Source: Aggregatilineales bacterium (GTDB lineage Bacteria; Chloroflexota; Anaerolineae; Aggregatilineales; Phototrophicaceae). Taken from it: a stretch of DNA of 64,000 bases. Below the pieces are notes generated by a model that searched no databases, was not told the origin of the DNA, and saw only the letters and a program-made list of their open reading frames with translations. Shown here one piece after another: positions 1 to 8,899 of this stretch. The stretch lies in the NCBI GenBank assembly GCA_030834905.1, contig JAUQWZ010000021.1:124001-188000 (forward strand). The letters run 5' to 3'. The first letter of the stretch is position 1; the number at the start of each line of letters is the position of its first letter. A program made the position numbers and the translations under genes.

Positions 1-1
1 T

Positions 2-1666
2 CAACTGGTCGTCGATCTCGCCAACCGGGTGCTCAACCAGCAGCCCGGCAACGCTACCGCGCTCGAATATCGCCAGAAAGCCGAAGACAACATCATTCGC
101 GGCGTCGTTCCAGATCATCGTATCCCGTTCGACGCCCGCGTGTCCTTCAACCGCGCCAACTCGCTGGTGCGGGCGGGCAACTACGATGAAGCCGAACGCC
201 TGTATCGTGAAGCCCGCGATCTGGCGGAGCGCTCCGGCATCCTCAGTTGGAAAGACGCCGAGCAGGCGCTGCTCGATATTCAGGATCTGGCGCTGGCGCG
301 CGAGCTGCTCAACGAAGGCGACCGCCTGATGGCGACGGATAACTGGTCGGACGCTATGCGCAAGTACGAAGGCGCGCTGCGGGTCGTGCCCAACGATCCC
401 CAGGCGGAAGAACGGATCGAGAAGGTGCGGCGGATTCAGCAGGACGCCGAAAGCGCCAGCGTGCAGCTCACCATGCTCGGCGGCGCGCTTTCCGAACAGG
501 CGACCCAGTTACAGAGCGTGCTGGGCGCGATTGCCCGGCTGCGGCAGCTTTTACCCAACAGCCAGCGGCTGGCGCAGCTTTCGTCGGATGCCAATAACCG
601 CCTCAACGGAATTAAGACCCAGCTTAACGATCAGGCGCAGGCGGCGCTCACCCGCGCGCACAGCGCCACCTCGGTCGATGACCGGCTGACGATGACATCC
701 GAGGCGCTGGGGCTGCTGGAACAGGGAGTCAAGCTTGATCCGGGCGACGCGACGATGTCGCAGATGCTGCTCGATGCGCGCGCGTCGGTCAGCGACATGC
801 AGCGCGGCAAGCAGGTGATGGAACGCGCGTCGGCGCTGATCGCCCAGAATTATGACAATGATCTGGTGCAGGCGCGCTCGATGCTGTCCGGCTTGATCGA
901 TTACGCCCAGGATACGCGCTACCGCGCCGTGATCGGCGATCTGCTCAACCGTTATCTCGAACGCGCGGTGACCGCCGTCGAAGAGGGCGATCTCGAAGAA
1001 GCCGAGGCGCTGATTCAGAGCACGCGCGAGGAGCCGTTCAACATTCTGGGGCGGCGCGCCGAAGTGGCGCGGGTGGAAAACAGCATCCGCAGCCTGCGCC
1101 AGCGCAGCCGCCTGCGTCTGGGTGGCATTATCGGCGGCAGCATCCTGATCATCGCCTTCGTTATCCTGGGGACGCGCGGCACCTGGGAACCGCTGATCTT
1201 CCCGCCGCCGACCAGCACGCCAACGGCAACCCTGACGCCCAGCGAATCGCCAACGCCGAGCGATACGCCTACGGCAACGGATACGCCAACCCCCAGCGAC
1301 ACGCCGACGGCGACCTACACGCCGAGCGATACGCCGACGGCAACGCTGACGCCCAGCGAGACGTACACGCCGACAGACACGCCGCTGCCGACCGAAACCG
1401 CCACGCCGACGGCGACGCCGCAGTATTTGTGTCAGGTGGTCAATATCTCGCAGGAGAACAAGATTCTGCGCTCGCAGCCCACCACCGCGTCGGCTGATGT
1501 AGGGCGGTTGCCGCCCGGTCGCGTCGCCAACGTGCTCGAAGTGCAGCGCAACGACGTGGGGCAGTTGTGGTATTTCATCGTCTTTAACGTGGACAATCTT
1601 CAGGAAAACGGCTGGACACTTTCAAGCAACGTCGTGCCCGCCGATGATACCTGTCCGGGGCTGTAG
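2..1666 (+). CDS. TPR-like membrane protein with Thr/Pro linker and SH3-like C-terminus (5' partial)
   Basis: The reading frame is open from the window edge, and the first visible codons continue a helical repeat region, so the true start lies upstream. The GTG at 29 is internal. The N-terminal ~350 residues are Ala/Leu/Glu/Arg-rich helical repeats of TPR type (for example YDEAERLYREARDLAE and DAMRKYEGALRVVPND). One transmembrane segment follows (about nt 1115-1180, GGIIGGSILIIAFVILG). After it comes an ~75-residue Thr/Pro/Ser low-complexity linker (about nt 1190-1425), then a C-terminal domain resembling bacterial SH3 (nt 1426-1660; ILRSQPTTASADVGRLPPG). This architecture suggests a cytoplasmic scaffold whose SH3-like tail lies outside the membrane; ligand and function are unknown. 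The gene ends just before a palindromic repeat that also makes a terminator. Confidence 0.85.
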   Translation, partial: QLVVDLANRVLNQQPGNATALEYRQKAEDNIIRGVVPDHRIPFDARVSFNRANSLVRAGNYDEAERLYREARDLAERSGILSWKDAEQALLDIQDLALARELLNEGDRLMATDNWSDAMRKYEGALRVVPNDPQAEERIEKVRRIQQDAESASVQLTMLGGALSEQATQLQSVLGAIARLRQLLPNSQRLAQLSSDANNRLNGIKTQLNDQAQAALTRAHSATSVDDRLTMTSEALGLLEQGVKLDPGDATMSQMLLDARASVSDMQRGKQVMERASALIAQNYDNDLVQARSMLSGLIDYAQDTRYRAVIGDLLNRYLERAVTAVEEGDLEEAEALIQSTREEPFNILGRRAEVARVENSIRSLRQRSRLRLGGIIGGSILIIAFVILGTRGTWEPLIFPPPTSTPTATLTPSESPTPSDTPTATDTPTPSDTPTATYTPSDTPTATLTPSETYTPTDTPLPTETATPTATPQYLCQVVNISQENKILRSQPTTASADVGRLPPGRVANVLEVQRNDVGQLWYFIVFNVDNLQENGWTLSSNVVPADDTCPGL

Positions 1667-1700
1667 TCAAATTCATCGTCTAATTTATCAATGATGAAGG

Positions 1701-1760
1701 TAGGGACACGACAATGTCGTGTCCTTTTTTTTGCGTGGACACAACACCGTCGTGTCCCTA
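1701..1760. repeat. Dispersed palindromic repeat, TAGGGACACGAC family, copy 1
   Basis: Two head-to-head palindromic half-units, TAGGGACACGAC-aat-GTCGTGTCC (1701-1724) and GGACAC...GTCGTGTCCCTA (1737-1760), are separated by a T-rich spacer. The whole 60-bp unit is an inverted repeat ending in TAGGG/CCCTA. Related copies lie at 24885-24951 and 48614-48718. It sits between two convergent genes. Confidence 0.85.
1704..1732 (+). terminator. Rho-independent terminator formed by the palindromic repeat
   Basis: A 9-bp perfect stem GGACACGAC/GTCGTGTCC with a 3-nt loop is followed by eight T residues, 38 bp after the stop codon of the upstream + strand gene. It is part of the dispersed repeat, so here the repeat appears to serve as a terminator. 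Confidence 0.8.
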
Positions 1761-1778
1761 ATCGGATGCGCGCTTACC

Positions 1779-2753
1779 CTAATTATTCCACTCGCCACCC
1801 AGACGGCGGCGCTGGCTGCGGGGATCGCGGTTGTCGCGATCCAGCGGCTGCGAGCGACTGCTGGTGAGCGCCCGCCTGGCTTTTTGCACGTCACTCTCGT
1901 GCTTCAGCAGCACCGTCAGCGTGTTTTCGAGCATGGCGCGGTCAAGGCTGTCGGCGTTGAGCATCACCAGCGCCCGCGCCCAGTCAATCGTCTCCGAGAC
2001 GCTGGGGCTTTTCTTCAAATCCATCGTCCGCAGGCTCTGCACGACTTCGACCGCCTGCTGCGCCAGCTTGGCGTTGAGCTGCGGCACGCGCATCCGCACG
2101 ATGTTGATCTCCGTCTCCATTGATGGATAGTCGATGAACAGGTAGAGGCAGCGGCGCTTGAGCGCTTCAGAAAGCTCGCGGGTGTTATTGCTGGTCAGCA
2201 GCACCACCGGCTGATGTTTGGCGGCAATCGTGCCGATCTCCGGCACCGATACCTGAAAATCGCTCAGCACTTCCAGCAGGAACGCCTCGAACTCGGCATC
2301 GGCGCGGTCAATCTCGTCGATCAGCAGCACCACCGGCTCGTCAGACGTGATCGCCTTGAGCAGCGGACGCGCCAGCAGGAAGCGATCCGAGAAAAATACG
2401 TCTTCTTCGTTGGCGAGACGATCCGCCGCTTCGGTCAGTGTGCCCGCGTCCGCCAGAAGCTGGCTCAATTTATCGCGCAGAAGCTGGGTATACAGCATCT
2501 GTTTGGCATATTCCCATTCGTAGAGCGCTTTGCTCTCGTCCAGTCCTTCATAACACTGCAAGCGAATCAGCGGCTTGGTGCTAATCTTCGCCCACGCCTT
2601 CGCTAGTTCGGTCTTGCCAACACCCGCCGGTCCCTCTGCCAGCACCGGTTTGCCCAACTGTTCAGCCAGGAACATCACGGTCGCAATCTCATCCGTAGCA
2701 ATATACTGCTCGCCCCGGAGCGAGTCTTTCACCCGGCTCAAGTCCACAGACAT
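1779..2753 (-). CDS. MoxR-family AAA+ ATPase
   Basis: Chaperone-like AAA+ ATPase of the MoxR group, which typically helps insert metals or cofactors into, or assemble, partner complexes. Visible motifs are Walker A GPAGVGKT (about residues 42-49), Walker B VVLLIDEIDRAD (about 142-153), a sensor-1 region LTSNNTRELSEALKRRC and a conserved region after Walker A (LIRLQCYEGLDESKALYEW). The length (~324) fits the family. I start at MSVDLSRV; an extra Met lies one codon upstream. MoxR genes usually sit next to a VWA-domain protein, but none is adjacent here, so the substrate is unknown. The C-terminus (RSQPLDRDNRDPRSQRRR) is basic and probably disordered. Confidence 0.92.
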   Translation of the reverse strand: MSVDLSRVKDSLRGEQYIATDEIATVMFLAEQLGKPVLAEGPAGVGKTELAKAWAKISTKPLIRLQCYEGLDESKALYEWEYAKQMLYTQLLRDKLSQLLADAGTLTEAADRLANEEDVFFSDRFLLARPLLKAITSDEPVVLLIDEIDRADAEFEAFLLEVLSDFQVSVPEIGTIAAKHQPVVLLTSNNTRELSEALKRRCLYLFIDYPSMETEINIVRMRVPQLNAKLAQQAVEVVQSLRTMDLKKSPSVSETIDWARALVMLNADSLDRAMLENTLTVLLKHESDVQKARRALTSSRSQPLDRDNRDPRSQRRRLGGEWNN

Positions 2754-2943
2754 CACATTATCCCATTCGTCTCTTGTACGGGGTACATACAGAACGTTAT
2801 GCCTAGTTTAACGGATTATGCAACAATGGGGTAATCAACCTGACCGAAAGAGCAGGGAAAGCCCAATTCATACTGGTGGTTAGCGATGCAGGTTCCACCG
2901 CTGGCGCAGCGTCCGTCTATGATTCTTCGGCAAGAGTCATAAC

Positions 2944-2971
2944 AAAACGCCCCGGCATGTGACCAGGGCGT
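2944..2971 (-). terminator. Probable terminator of the frr-uppS operon
   Basis: On the minus strand ACGCCC pairs with GGGCGT around a 13-nt loop and runs into TTTTG, about 30 bp beyond the uppS stop. The stem is short. The rest of 2757-2999 shows no other convincing feature. Confidence 0.5.
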
Positions 2972-2999
2972 GAGTTATCGCGGCGAGCGATCAGCGCTT

Positions 3000-3767
3000 T
3001 TACTCGTCCGGGTCCTCAACCTGCTCGTCGATTTGACCGAAGCGGCGTTTGCGGTGGGCGTATTCGGCTAACGCCTTGCGGAACTCGGTTTCGTCAAAGT
3101 CGGGCCAGTAGGTGGGCGTGGTGTAATACTCCGAATACGATCCCTGCCAGATGAGGAAGTTGCTTACCCGAAGCTCGCCGCTGGTGCGGATGATCAGGTC
3201 GGGGTCGGGCAAGCCGCAGGTGTAGAGATAGTGGTTGATGAGGTCTTCGGTGATGTCTTCCGCCGGAATGCCTTCTTCGACAATGCGACGCACCGCGCGC
3301 ACGATCTCATCCCGCCCGCCGTAATTGAAAGCAACGTTGAGGATCAGGCGGGAATTGTCTTTCGTCAGTTCCAGTCCTTTGACAATCCGCTTTTGCAGCC
3401 GCGTCGGCACGCCATCCAGCTCGCCGATGTGCCGAATTTGAACGCCATTCTTATGCAGCTCGTCCAGCTCACGCTCCAGGAACAGCTCCAGCAGCCGCAT
3501 CAGCATCTCCACCTCATACTTGGGACGATTCCAGTTCTCGGTAGAGAAGGCATAGATGGTCAGGATTTCCACGCCGCATTCAACGGCAGCCTGGAGGATG
3601 CGGCGCAGGTTCTCGACGCCGTTGCGATGCCCTTCGGTTCGCGGCAGCCCACGTTGTTTTGCCCAGCGTCCATTGCCATCCATGATGATGGCGACGTGCC
3701 TGGGGGTACGCTCAGGCGGTAGAGCAGGTGTGCTGGCGTTTGTCTGTTCTCGCACAACAGCGACCAT
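3000..3767 (-). CDS. uppS: Isoprenyl transferase (undecaprenyl diphosphate synthase)
   Basis: Cis-prenyltransferase that extends farnesyl diphosphate with isopentenyl diphosphate to make the C55 carrier lipid for peptidoglycan and other envelope polymers. It acts in the cytoplasm at the membrane face. Visible signatures are [20 protein letters not shown] near residues 24-43 (catalytic Asp30), the [10 protein letters not shown] helix, [13 protein letters not shown] and the C-terminal [19 protein letters not shown]. The length of 255 is usual. It starts 5 bp after the frr stop, so the two are almost certainly co-transcribed. The frr-uppS adjacency is common in bacteria; the usual upstream pyrH and downstream cdsA are missing here. 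Confidence 0.97.
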   Translation of the reverse strand: MVAVVREQTNASTPALPPERTPRHVAIIMDGNGRWAKQRGLPRTEGHRNGVENLRRILQAAVECGVEILTIYAFSTENWNRPKYEVEMLMRLLELFLERELDELHKNGVQIRHIGELDGVPTRLQKRIVKGLELTKDNSRLILNVAFNYGGRDEIVRAVRRIVEEGIPAEDITEDLINHYLYTCGLPDPDLIIRTSGELRVSNFLIWQGSYSEYYTTPTYWPDFDETEFRKALAEYAHRKRRFGQIDEQVEDPDE

Positions 3768-3772
3768 CGAGT

Positions 3773-4330
3773 TTATACCTCTAGTATCTCTTTTTCTTTT
3801 TGCTTGCCCATTTCTTCAATGTCACCGATGAATTTGTCGGTCACCTTCTGAATTTCTTCCTGACCGCGCTTGGCATCATCTTCGGAGATCATCTTCTCTT
3901 TCTCGAAATCGCGGATATCGTCGTTGCAACTGCGGCGAATATTGCGGATGGTGATCCGCCCTTCTTCAATTCGTTTGTTCAGCAGCTTGACGAGATCCTG
4001 CCGTCGTTCGCGAGTGAGAGGCGGCATATTCAGGCGAATGGCATCCCCATCGGTCTGCGGGTTGATGCTGAGATCCGACGCGCGGATCGCCTTCTCAATT
4101 GATTTTACAGCACCCTTATCATATGGACGGATAAGGATTTGCATGGGTTCTGGCGTCGAAATCGTGGCAAGCTGCCGCAGTTCGGTTTCCTGCCCATAGT
4201 ATTCCACCCGCAGGCGTTCGACCAGCGAGGGGCTGGCGCGACCGCTGCGCATCCCCTGCAAATCGTGCTCGAACACCGAAAGGGTCGATTTCATCTTCTG
4301 GCGGGCTTCGCTGAGTATGTCGTCAATCAT
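3773..4330 (-). CDS. frr: Ribosome recycling factor
   Basis: Splits the post-termination ribosome together with EF-G so that the subunits can be reused. The 185-residue length and sequence are typical: an N-terminal [16 protein letters not shown] helix, the [24 protein letters not shown] region, PLSYGR-equivalent [29 protein letters not shown], and a charged C-terminal helix ([22 protein letters not shown]). The start codon is preceded on the minus strand by an AAAGGAGGAA ribosome-binding sequence about 20 bp upstream. This is unusually distant, so a closer weak site may also be used. First gene of the frr-uppS pair. Confidence 0.97.
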   Translation of the reverse strand: MIDDILSEARQKMKSTLSVFEHDLQGMRSGRASPSLVERLRVEYYGQETELRQLATISTPEPMQILIRPYDKGAVKSIEKAIRASDLSINPQTDGDAIRLNMPPLTRERRQDLVKLLNKRIEEGRITIRNIRRSCNDDIRDFEKEKMISEDDAKRGQEEIQKVTDKFIGDIEEMGKQKEKEILEV

Positions 4331-4610
4331 CGGTTTTCGCGGGTGAACGAACCACCCGTTCCTCCTTTAAGCGCATTGTAGATAGAAATGTGCCTTCTAT
4401 TTTACTGGATATTACACGTCCTGAGTACCATTTCCTCATAGAGCAGTAAGCTTACAGCCATCAGCCGTCAGCCAGAAACGGTTAACCGGACTGGATAGAG
4501 GTCGAAAGTAGAAGATGTTCCTGAGTTCCGGCGTGTGTCGCAGCGGCGTTACCCTGCCGCGCCCTTACATGCTCATTTGAACCAGAGGACTTGCTGGAAG
4601 CAAATCGCTT

Positions 4611-5372
4611 TCACGCATGTGCCCAGCCCGTCCAGCCGCGCGCCTGCCAGGCGGCATACAGCGCGACCGAGCCAACCGTTGCCACATTGAGGCTGGCGAC
4701 TTTTCCGCGCATTGGCAGGCTCAGCAGCAGGTCGCAGGTATCGCGCACCAGACGGCGCATCCCCTCGCCCTCGCTGCCCAGCACCAGCCCAAGCGCCATA
4801 TTGAGGTCGGTTTTGTCAATTGGCGGCACGTTGGGACCTACATCGAGTCCCACCATCCAGACATCTTCCGCCTTGAGGTCTTTCATCGTCTGGACGAGAT
4901 TTGTCACCTGAACAATGTGCAGATGTTCGACCGCGCCCGACGACGCATTCACGACCGACGGCGTGATCGCCACGCCGCGCCGTTCCTGAAGGATGACACC
5001 GTGAACGCCAACGGCATCAGCGACGCGCAGCAGCACGCCCACGTTCTGCGGGTCTTTGAGCAGGTCAAGCAGCAAAATGAACGGTTTTTCCTCGCGCTGC
5101 CTGGAAACACCCAACACGTCTTCGATTTCGACATACGGATAATTGCTGACCCGAAGCGCCATATTCTGGTGATTGGCGCCGTTTGCCAGATCGTCGATGA
5201 TTCGACGCGGCACGCGCCGCACCTTGACGCCGCGTTCCTGCGCCGTGGTGAGGATTTCGGCGACCAGCCCCTTTTCCTCGACCGTTTCGGTGAGCAGAAT
5301 CTGCTCCATCTGGCGACGCCCAGCCCGCAGCGTCTCCATAATTGACCAGTGTCCGTAGATGAATTCAGTCAT
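4611..5372 (-). CDS. rlmB: 23S rRNA (guanosine-2'-O-)-methyltransferase, SpoU/TrmH family
   Basis: SPOUT-fold enzyme that uses S-adenosylmethionine to methylate the ribose 2'-O of a 23S rRNA guanosine. All three SpoU motifs are visible: motif 1 LLKDPQNVGVLLRVADA (about residues 107-123), motif 2 GLVLGSEGEGMRRLV, and motif 3 SLPMRGKVASLNVATVGSVALY. An N-terminal RNA-binding L30e-like segment (YGHWSIMETLRAGRRQ) precedes them. The length of 253 is normal. It lies downstream of cysS, as in Firmicutes where the cysS-mrnC-rlmB order is conserved; mrnC is absent here. The exact target nucleotide cannot be read from sequence. Confidence 0.93.
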   Translation of the reverse strand: MTEFIYGHWSIMETLRAGRRQMEQILLTETVEEKGLVAEILTTAQERGVKVRRVPRRIIDDLANGANHQNMALRVSNYPYVEIEDVLGVSRQREEKPFILLLDLLKDPQNVGVLLRVADAVGVHGVILQERRGVAITPSVVNASSGAVEHLHIVQVTNLVQTMKDLKAEDVWMVGLDVGPNVPPIDKTDLNMALGLVLGSEGEGMRRLVRDTCDLLLSLPMRGKVASLNVATVGSVALYAAWQARGWTGWAHA

Positions 5373-5390
5373 GAGACAGAACCTTCAATG

Positions 5391-5507
5391 ATGAGTAAAA
5401 AAAGTAAGGAAAGTAGAAAAAGTAAAAACCCAAGTTGGTTCGCTTTTCCTGGCTTTTACTTCTTTTGCTGTTCCTACTTTTTTTACTTTGGTTACTTCGG
5501 CTACTCA
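5391..5507. repeat. Purine/pyrimidine-rich hairpin repeat, copy 1 (after the cysS stop)
   Basis: An imperfect inverted repeat of AGTAAAAAAAGTAAGG-type words against CTACTTTTTTTACTTTGG fills nearly all of the cysS-rlmB intergenic space. Its right end is 3 bp from the cysS stop codon. The words AAAGT/ACTTT recur in copies at 7758, 22201 and 59120. Confidence 0.7.
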
Positions 5508-5510
5508 GCC

Positions 5511-6959
5511 CTACTCTGTTTTCCACACCGTACCGTCGGCACGGTCTTCGAGGATAACCCCCGCTTCTGCCAGTTCGTTGCGGATGCGGTCGCTTTCGGC
5601 GTAATTCTTGTTCGCCCGCGCTTCTGCACGCATCCTGATCAGCAGCTCGACCAGCGCCGCCTCGCGCTGGGCGCTGCCGCCCGTCTCGATTTCGTCCGCC
5701 GGGACGATGCCGAGGATGTCGCCGCCAAGCTGGCTGTAGGTGTCGTTAATCGCCGTGAGCACAGCCGAACTGACAGGCGTGCCGCTGTTCAGCAGCGAAT
5801 TGACGTCGCGAGTCAGTTCCTGAAGTGAGGCAATCGCGATTGGCGTGTTGAAGTCGTCGTCCATCGCGCTGAAAAACGCTGTCCGCGCCTGTTCCACCCG
5901 TTCGAGGAAGCCGTTCGCATCCGCCCCGCTTTCGTTTGAGTCATTGGCAGCGCGGCGGGTCAGGCGGACGGCGTTGTACAGGCGTTCCCAGCCTTTGGCG
6001 GCGGCTTCGAGCGCTTCCTCGCTGTAATCGACCGGGCTGCTGTAATGCACGCTCAGCATGAACATCCGAATGACTTCGGGACGATAGCGTTTGAGCGCGT
6101 CAGCAATCGTGATGAAGTTGCCCAGGCTCTTGGACATCTTGATGCCATCGACCGTCAGGCTTCCGACGAGCATCCAGTAGCGGGCAAATTCGGCGTCATT
6201 GGCGCATTCGCTCTGGGCGATCTCGCTCTCGTTGTGCGGGAAGATGTTGTCGATTCCGCCGCCGTGAATGTCGAAAGTTGGACCCAGGTACTTCAGCGCC
6301 ATCGCCGAGCACTCGATATGCCAGCCGGGGAAGCCTTCGCTCCACGGGCTTTCCCAGCGCAGGATGTGTTCGGGTTCGGCTTTTTTCCACAGGGCGAAGT
6401 CTTCCGGGTTGCGCTTTTCGCCGCGCACTGCCTCGCGCGTGCCTGCTTCCTGCTCCTGCAGGCGGCGGTTGGAGAGCTTGCCGTAATCAGGGTCTTTGCT
6501 CACGTCGAAGTAGACGCTGCCGTTGGCGACATACGCCACGTCCTTTTCCAGCAGCTTTTCGATCATCTTGATCTGTTCGGGGACGTGCCCGCTGGCGCGC
6601 GGCGAAATATCGGGACGGCGCACGCCGAGCGCGTCCATCGCGTCGAAATAGCTTTTGGTATACATCTCGACAATCTGCATCGGCTTGGACTGCGTTTGGG
6701 CGGCTTTGCGCAGCACGCGATCTTCGCCGGAGTCGAGCAGGTGTCCCACGTCGGTGATATTCTGCACGTAAAGCACGTTGTAGCCGCTGTGGCGCAGGTA
6801 GCGCGTCACCACGTCAAAGGCAACGTAGGTCTTGGCATGACCGATGTGCGGATGATCGTAGACCGTCGGACCGCAGACGTACATGGTAACGTGTCCCGGC
6901 TCCAGCGGTTCAAAGTCCTGTTTCTCGCGTCCAAGTACATTAAAAATTCGCAGTGGCAT
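5511..6959 (-). CDS. cysS: Cysteinyl-tRNA synthetase
   Basis: Class I aminoacyl-tRNA synthetase that charges tRNA-Cys. Signatures are [19 protein letters not shown] (HIGH motif near residue 39), zinc-site residues including the early CGPTVY cysteine and HIECSAMA, and the KMSKS loop [11 protein letters not shown]. The length of 482 fits the family. The start ATG is preceded by AGAGGAC on the minus strand. rlmB follows 138 bp downstream across a hairpin repeat and is probably in the same transcript. A divergent membrane-protein gene begins 221 bp upstream. Confidence 0.97.
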   Translation of the reverse strand: MPLRIFNVLGREKQDFEPLEPGHVTMYVCGPTVYDHPHIGHAKTYVAFDVVTRYLRHSGYNVLYVQNITDVGHLLDSGEDRVLRKAAQTQSKPMQIVEMYTKSYFDAMDALGVRRPDISPRASGHVPEQIKMIEKLLEKDVAYVANGSVYFDVSKDPDYGKLSNRRLQEQEAGTREAVRGEKRNPEDFALWKKAEPEHILRWESPWSEGFPGWHIECSAMALKYLGPTFDIHGGGIDNIFPHNESEIAQSECANDAEFARYWMLVGSLTVDGIKMSKSLGNFITIADALKRYRPEVIRMFMLSVHYSSPVDYSEEALEAAAKGWERLYNAVRLTRRAANDSNESGADANGFLERVEQARTAFFSAMDDDFNTPIAIASLQELTRDVNSLLNSGTPVSSAVLTAINDTYSQLGGDILGIVPADEIETGGSAQREAALVELLIRMRAEARANKNYAESDRIRNELAEAGVILEDRADGTVWKTE

Positions 6960-7180
6960 CCGTGTCCTCTGAATGGGTCTTACTTTTGGAATTAGCCTTA
7001 TTGTAGCGCAGGACGCAGCGGGGTTGTAGTGTGCAACCTGGCACTTATCGTTGTGCGCTCTCCATGATGTTTAGGGATGATTGGTGAGGATGAGTATACA
7101 CTGAAGAAAGTGCCGCCGACCTATTCGGAACCCAGGAGTTAGCCCCCGCCGATGCTGCGCCTACTACCCGCGAGACTGAC

Positions 7181-8878
7181 GTGAAGCGCCGCCTGTTGGT
7201 TTATGCCCTGCTGCTGGTGTTCTTTACGACACTTCCCTATCTGATCGCGTGGGCGCGGCAGGGTGACGACTGGCAGTTTACGGGCTTCCTGTTCGGGCTG
7301 GATGACGGCAACTCGTATATCGGCAAGATGCGTCTCGGAGCGCGCGGCATCTGGGACTTTCACCTCTTTTACACGCCGGAAGTCCACGACGGCGTGCCGC
7401 TGGTGTTTCTGCCCTACATTGTCCCCGGCTATATCGTCGGGCAGCTTGTCCCTGAAACCGACCCGGCGCATACAAGCGCCCTGATCGCCACTTTTCACCT
7501 GATGCGGATTGCGTTCGATCTGCTGCTGCTGGCGGTGCTGGATCGCTTCATCGCCGCTTTCATTCCCTCAGATAAAACACGATTTCTGGCGCTGGTGCTG
7601 GCGACTATTGGCGGCGGGTTGGGCTGGCTGGTGAGCTTCACTGGCGTGCTGCCGCCGGAATTTTACATCCCGGAAGGCTTCGGCTTTCTGATTCTGTTCG
7701 GGCTGCCGCATCTGGCGCTGGCGCGGGCGGCGCTGCTGGGCGGTCTGCTGCTGGTGATAAAAAGTGCTGAGTCGAAAGTGAAAAGTGAACAGTCTAAAGT
7801 AAGCCCATCATCTTTAGACTTTCAACTCGGCATTCAGCACTCATCACTCAGCACTCAGTACTTCTTTTCCGCCCTTGCCGGGCTGTGCTGGCTGGTCGTC
7901 GGGCTGGCGGTGCCGTTCTACCTCGCCATCGTCTACTGCATACTGGGCGCGTGGGGGCTGGCGGCGTGGCTGCGGCAGCGGCGCTTTCCCACTGGACTGT
8001 TCGTATCGTGCGTGATCGCTGCCGGAATTACGCTGCCGCTGTTTTTGTACTACGCGCTTGCTTTTGCCAGCAATCCGGCGTTTGCCGTCTGGTCGGCGCA
8101 GAATCAACTGCCGTCGCCCGCGCCGCTGGATTACGTTCTTGCCTATGGCGTGCTGGCGCTTCCAGCGCTGGTGGGCATCCGTTGGGCGTGGCGGCGGGCG
8201 CAGGGATCGGTTCGTTACGCGCTGCTGTTAGGTTGGGTGATTATCGTGCCGCTGCTGGTCTACCTGCCGATCAACGTGCAGCGGCGCATGGCGGAAGCGG
8301 TGATTGTGCCGCTGGCAGTTCTGGCGGCGGCGGGGATTGCAGCGTGGATCAACGGGCGCGAGCGGCGACGCTGGCTGGCGGGAGTCTGGCTGGTGGCGGC
8401 TTGCCTGAGTACGGCGCTGCTGCTGCTCGGCAGCCTGCTGGCGGCGAACACGCCGAGCCGCCCGCTGTTCCGTCATAATGCCGAGATTGCGGCGCTCAAC
8501 TGGCTCAATGCCAATGCCGCGCCAGAGGCGCTGGTCCTGTCATCCGGGGAAACCGGGAATATCCTTGCTGCCTATACCCATCTGCGCCCGTTTCTGGGGC
8601 ATGGTCCCGAAGCGCTGGAAGCGCGGCAGAAGGATGATATGGTGGAACGGTTTTTCAGCGATGCGATGACCGCTGGCGAACGCGCCGCCCTGTACGATTC
8701 CACCTGCCTGGAATCGCAGCCGCTGCTGTGCGCCGCGCCAATGGACTACATCTTCTACGGACCGATTGAGCGCGCGCTGGCACCCGCCGGCACAACGCCC
8801 GCCTGGCGCAACGAATGGACGCCGATCTATGACGCGGATGGCTTCCAGATCTACGCGCGCGGCGGGCAGGCACAGTAG
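7181..8878 (+). CDS. Polytopic membrane protein, glycosyltransferase-C-like, with in-frame repeat insertion
   Basis: About ten hydrophobic segments spread over 565 residues. The first TM helix (about 5-24) is followed by a soluble loop with acidic pairs (FGLDDGNSYIGKMR), and a ~115-residue C-terminal soluble tail. This resembles the layout of GT-C/PMT-type lipid-linked-sugar transferases, but I see no diagnostic motif and do not assign a reaction. The GTG start follows a GGAG-like site (about 7135) at a long distance, so the start is uncertain. Residues about 193-229 (KSAESKVKSEQSKVS through SSLSTQYFF) are encoded by a hairpin repeat that looks inserted in frame between two membrane helices. 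Confidence 0.7.
   Translation: MKRRLLVYALLLVFFTTLPYLIAWARQGDDWQFTGFLFGLDDGNSYIGKMRLGARGIWDFHLFYTPEVHDGVPLVFLPYIVPGYIVGQLVPETDPAHTSALIATFHLMRIAFDLLLLAVLDRFIAAFIPSDKTRFLALVLATIGGGLGWLVSFTGVLPPEFYIPEGFGFLILFGLPHLALARAALLGGLLLVIKSAESKVKSEQSKVSPSSLDFQLGIQHSSLSTQYFFSALAGLCWLVVGLAVPFYLAIVYCILGAWGLAAWLRQRRFPTGLFVSCVIAAGITLPLFLYYALAFASNPAFAVWSAQNQLPSPAPLDYVLAYGVLALPALVGIRWAWRRAQGSVRYALLLGWVIIVPLLVYLPINVQRRMAEAVIVPLAVLAAAGIAAWINGRERRRWLAGVWLVAACLSTALLLLGSLLAANTPSRPLFRHNAEIAALNWLNANAAPEALVLSSGETGNILAAYTHLRPFLGHGPEALEARQKDDMVERFFSDAMTAGERAALYDSTCLESQPLLCAAPMDYIFYGPIERALAPAGTTPAWRNEWTPIYDADGFQIYARGGQAQ
7758..7867. repeat. Hairpin repeat copy 2, inside a coding sequence
   Basis: AGTGCTGAGTCGAAAGTG and AGTCTAAAG on the left pair imperfectly with CTTTAGACTTTCAACTC and CAGCACTCA-type words on the right. 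The same AAAGT/ACTTT vocabulary occurs in the intergenic copies. The element has no stop codon in the gene's frame and changes base composition sharply from its surroundings. Confidence 0.75.
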
Positions 8879-8899
8879 ACGCTAGAGGGTGAGGGCGTT

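Noticed and set aside
2757..2999. Possible small RNA gene between moxR and uppS
   Set aside because: Apart from a terminator-like hairpin serving uppS, no promoter or stable conserved fold was evident.
5349..5828. 159-residue + strand frame rich in Ser/Lys then Phe/Tyr
   Set aside because: Its first part is just the translated hairpin repeat and its second part is antisense to cysS.
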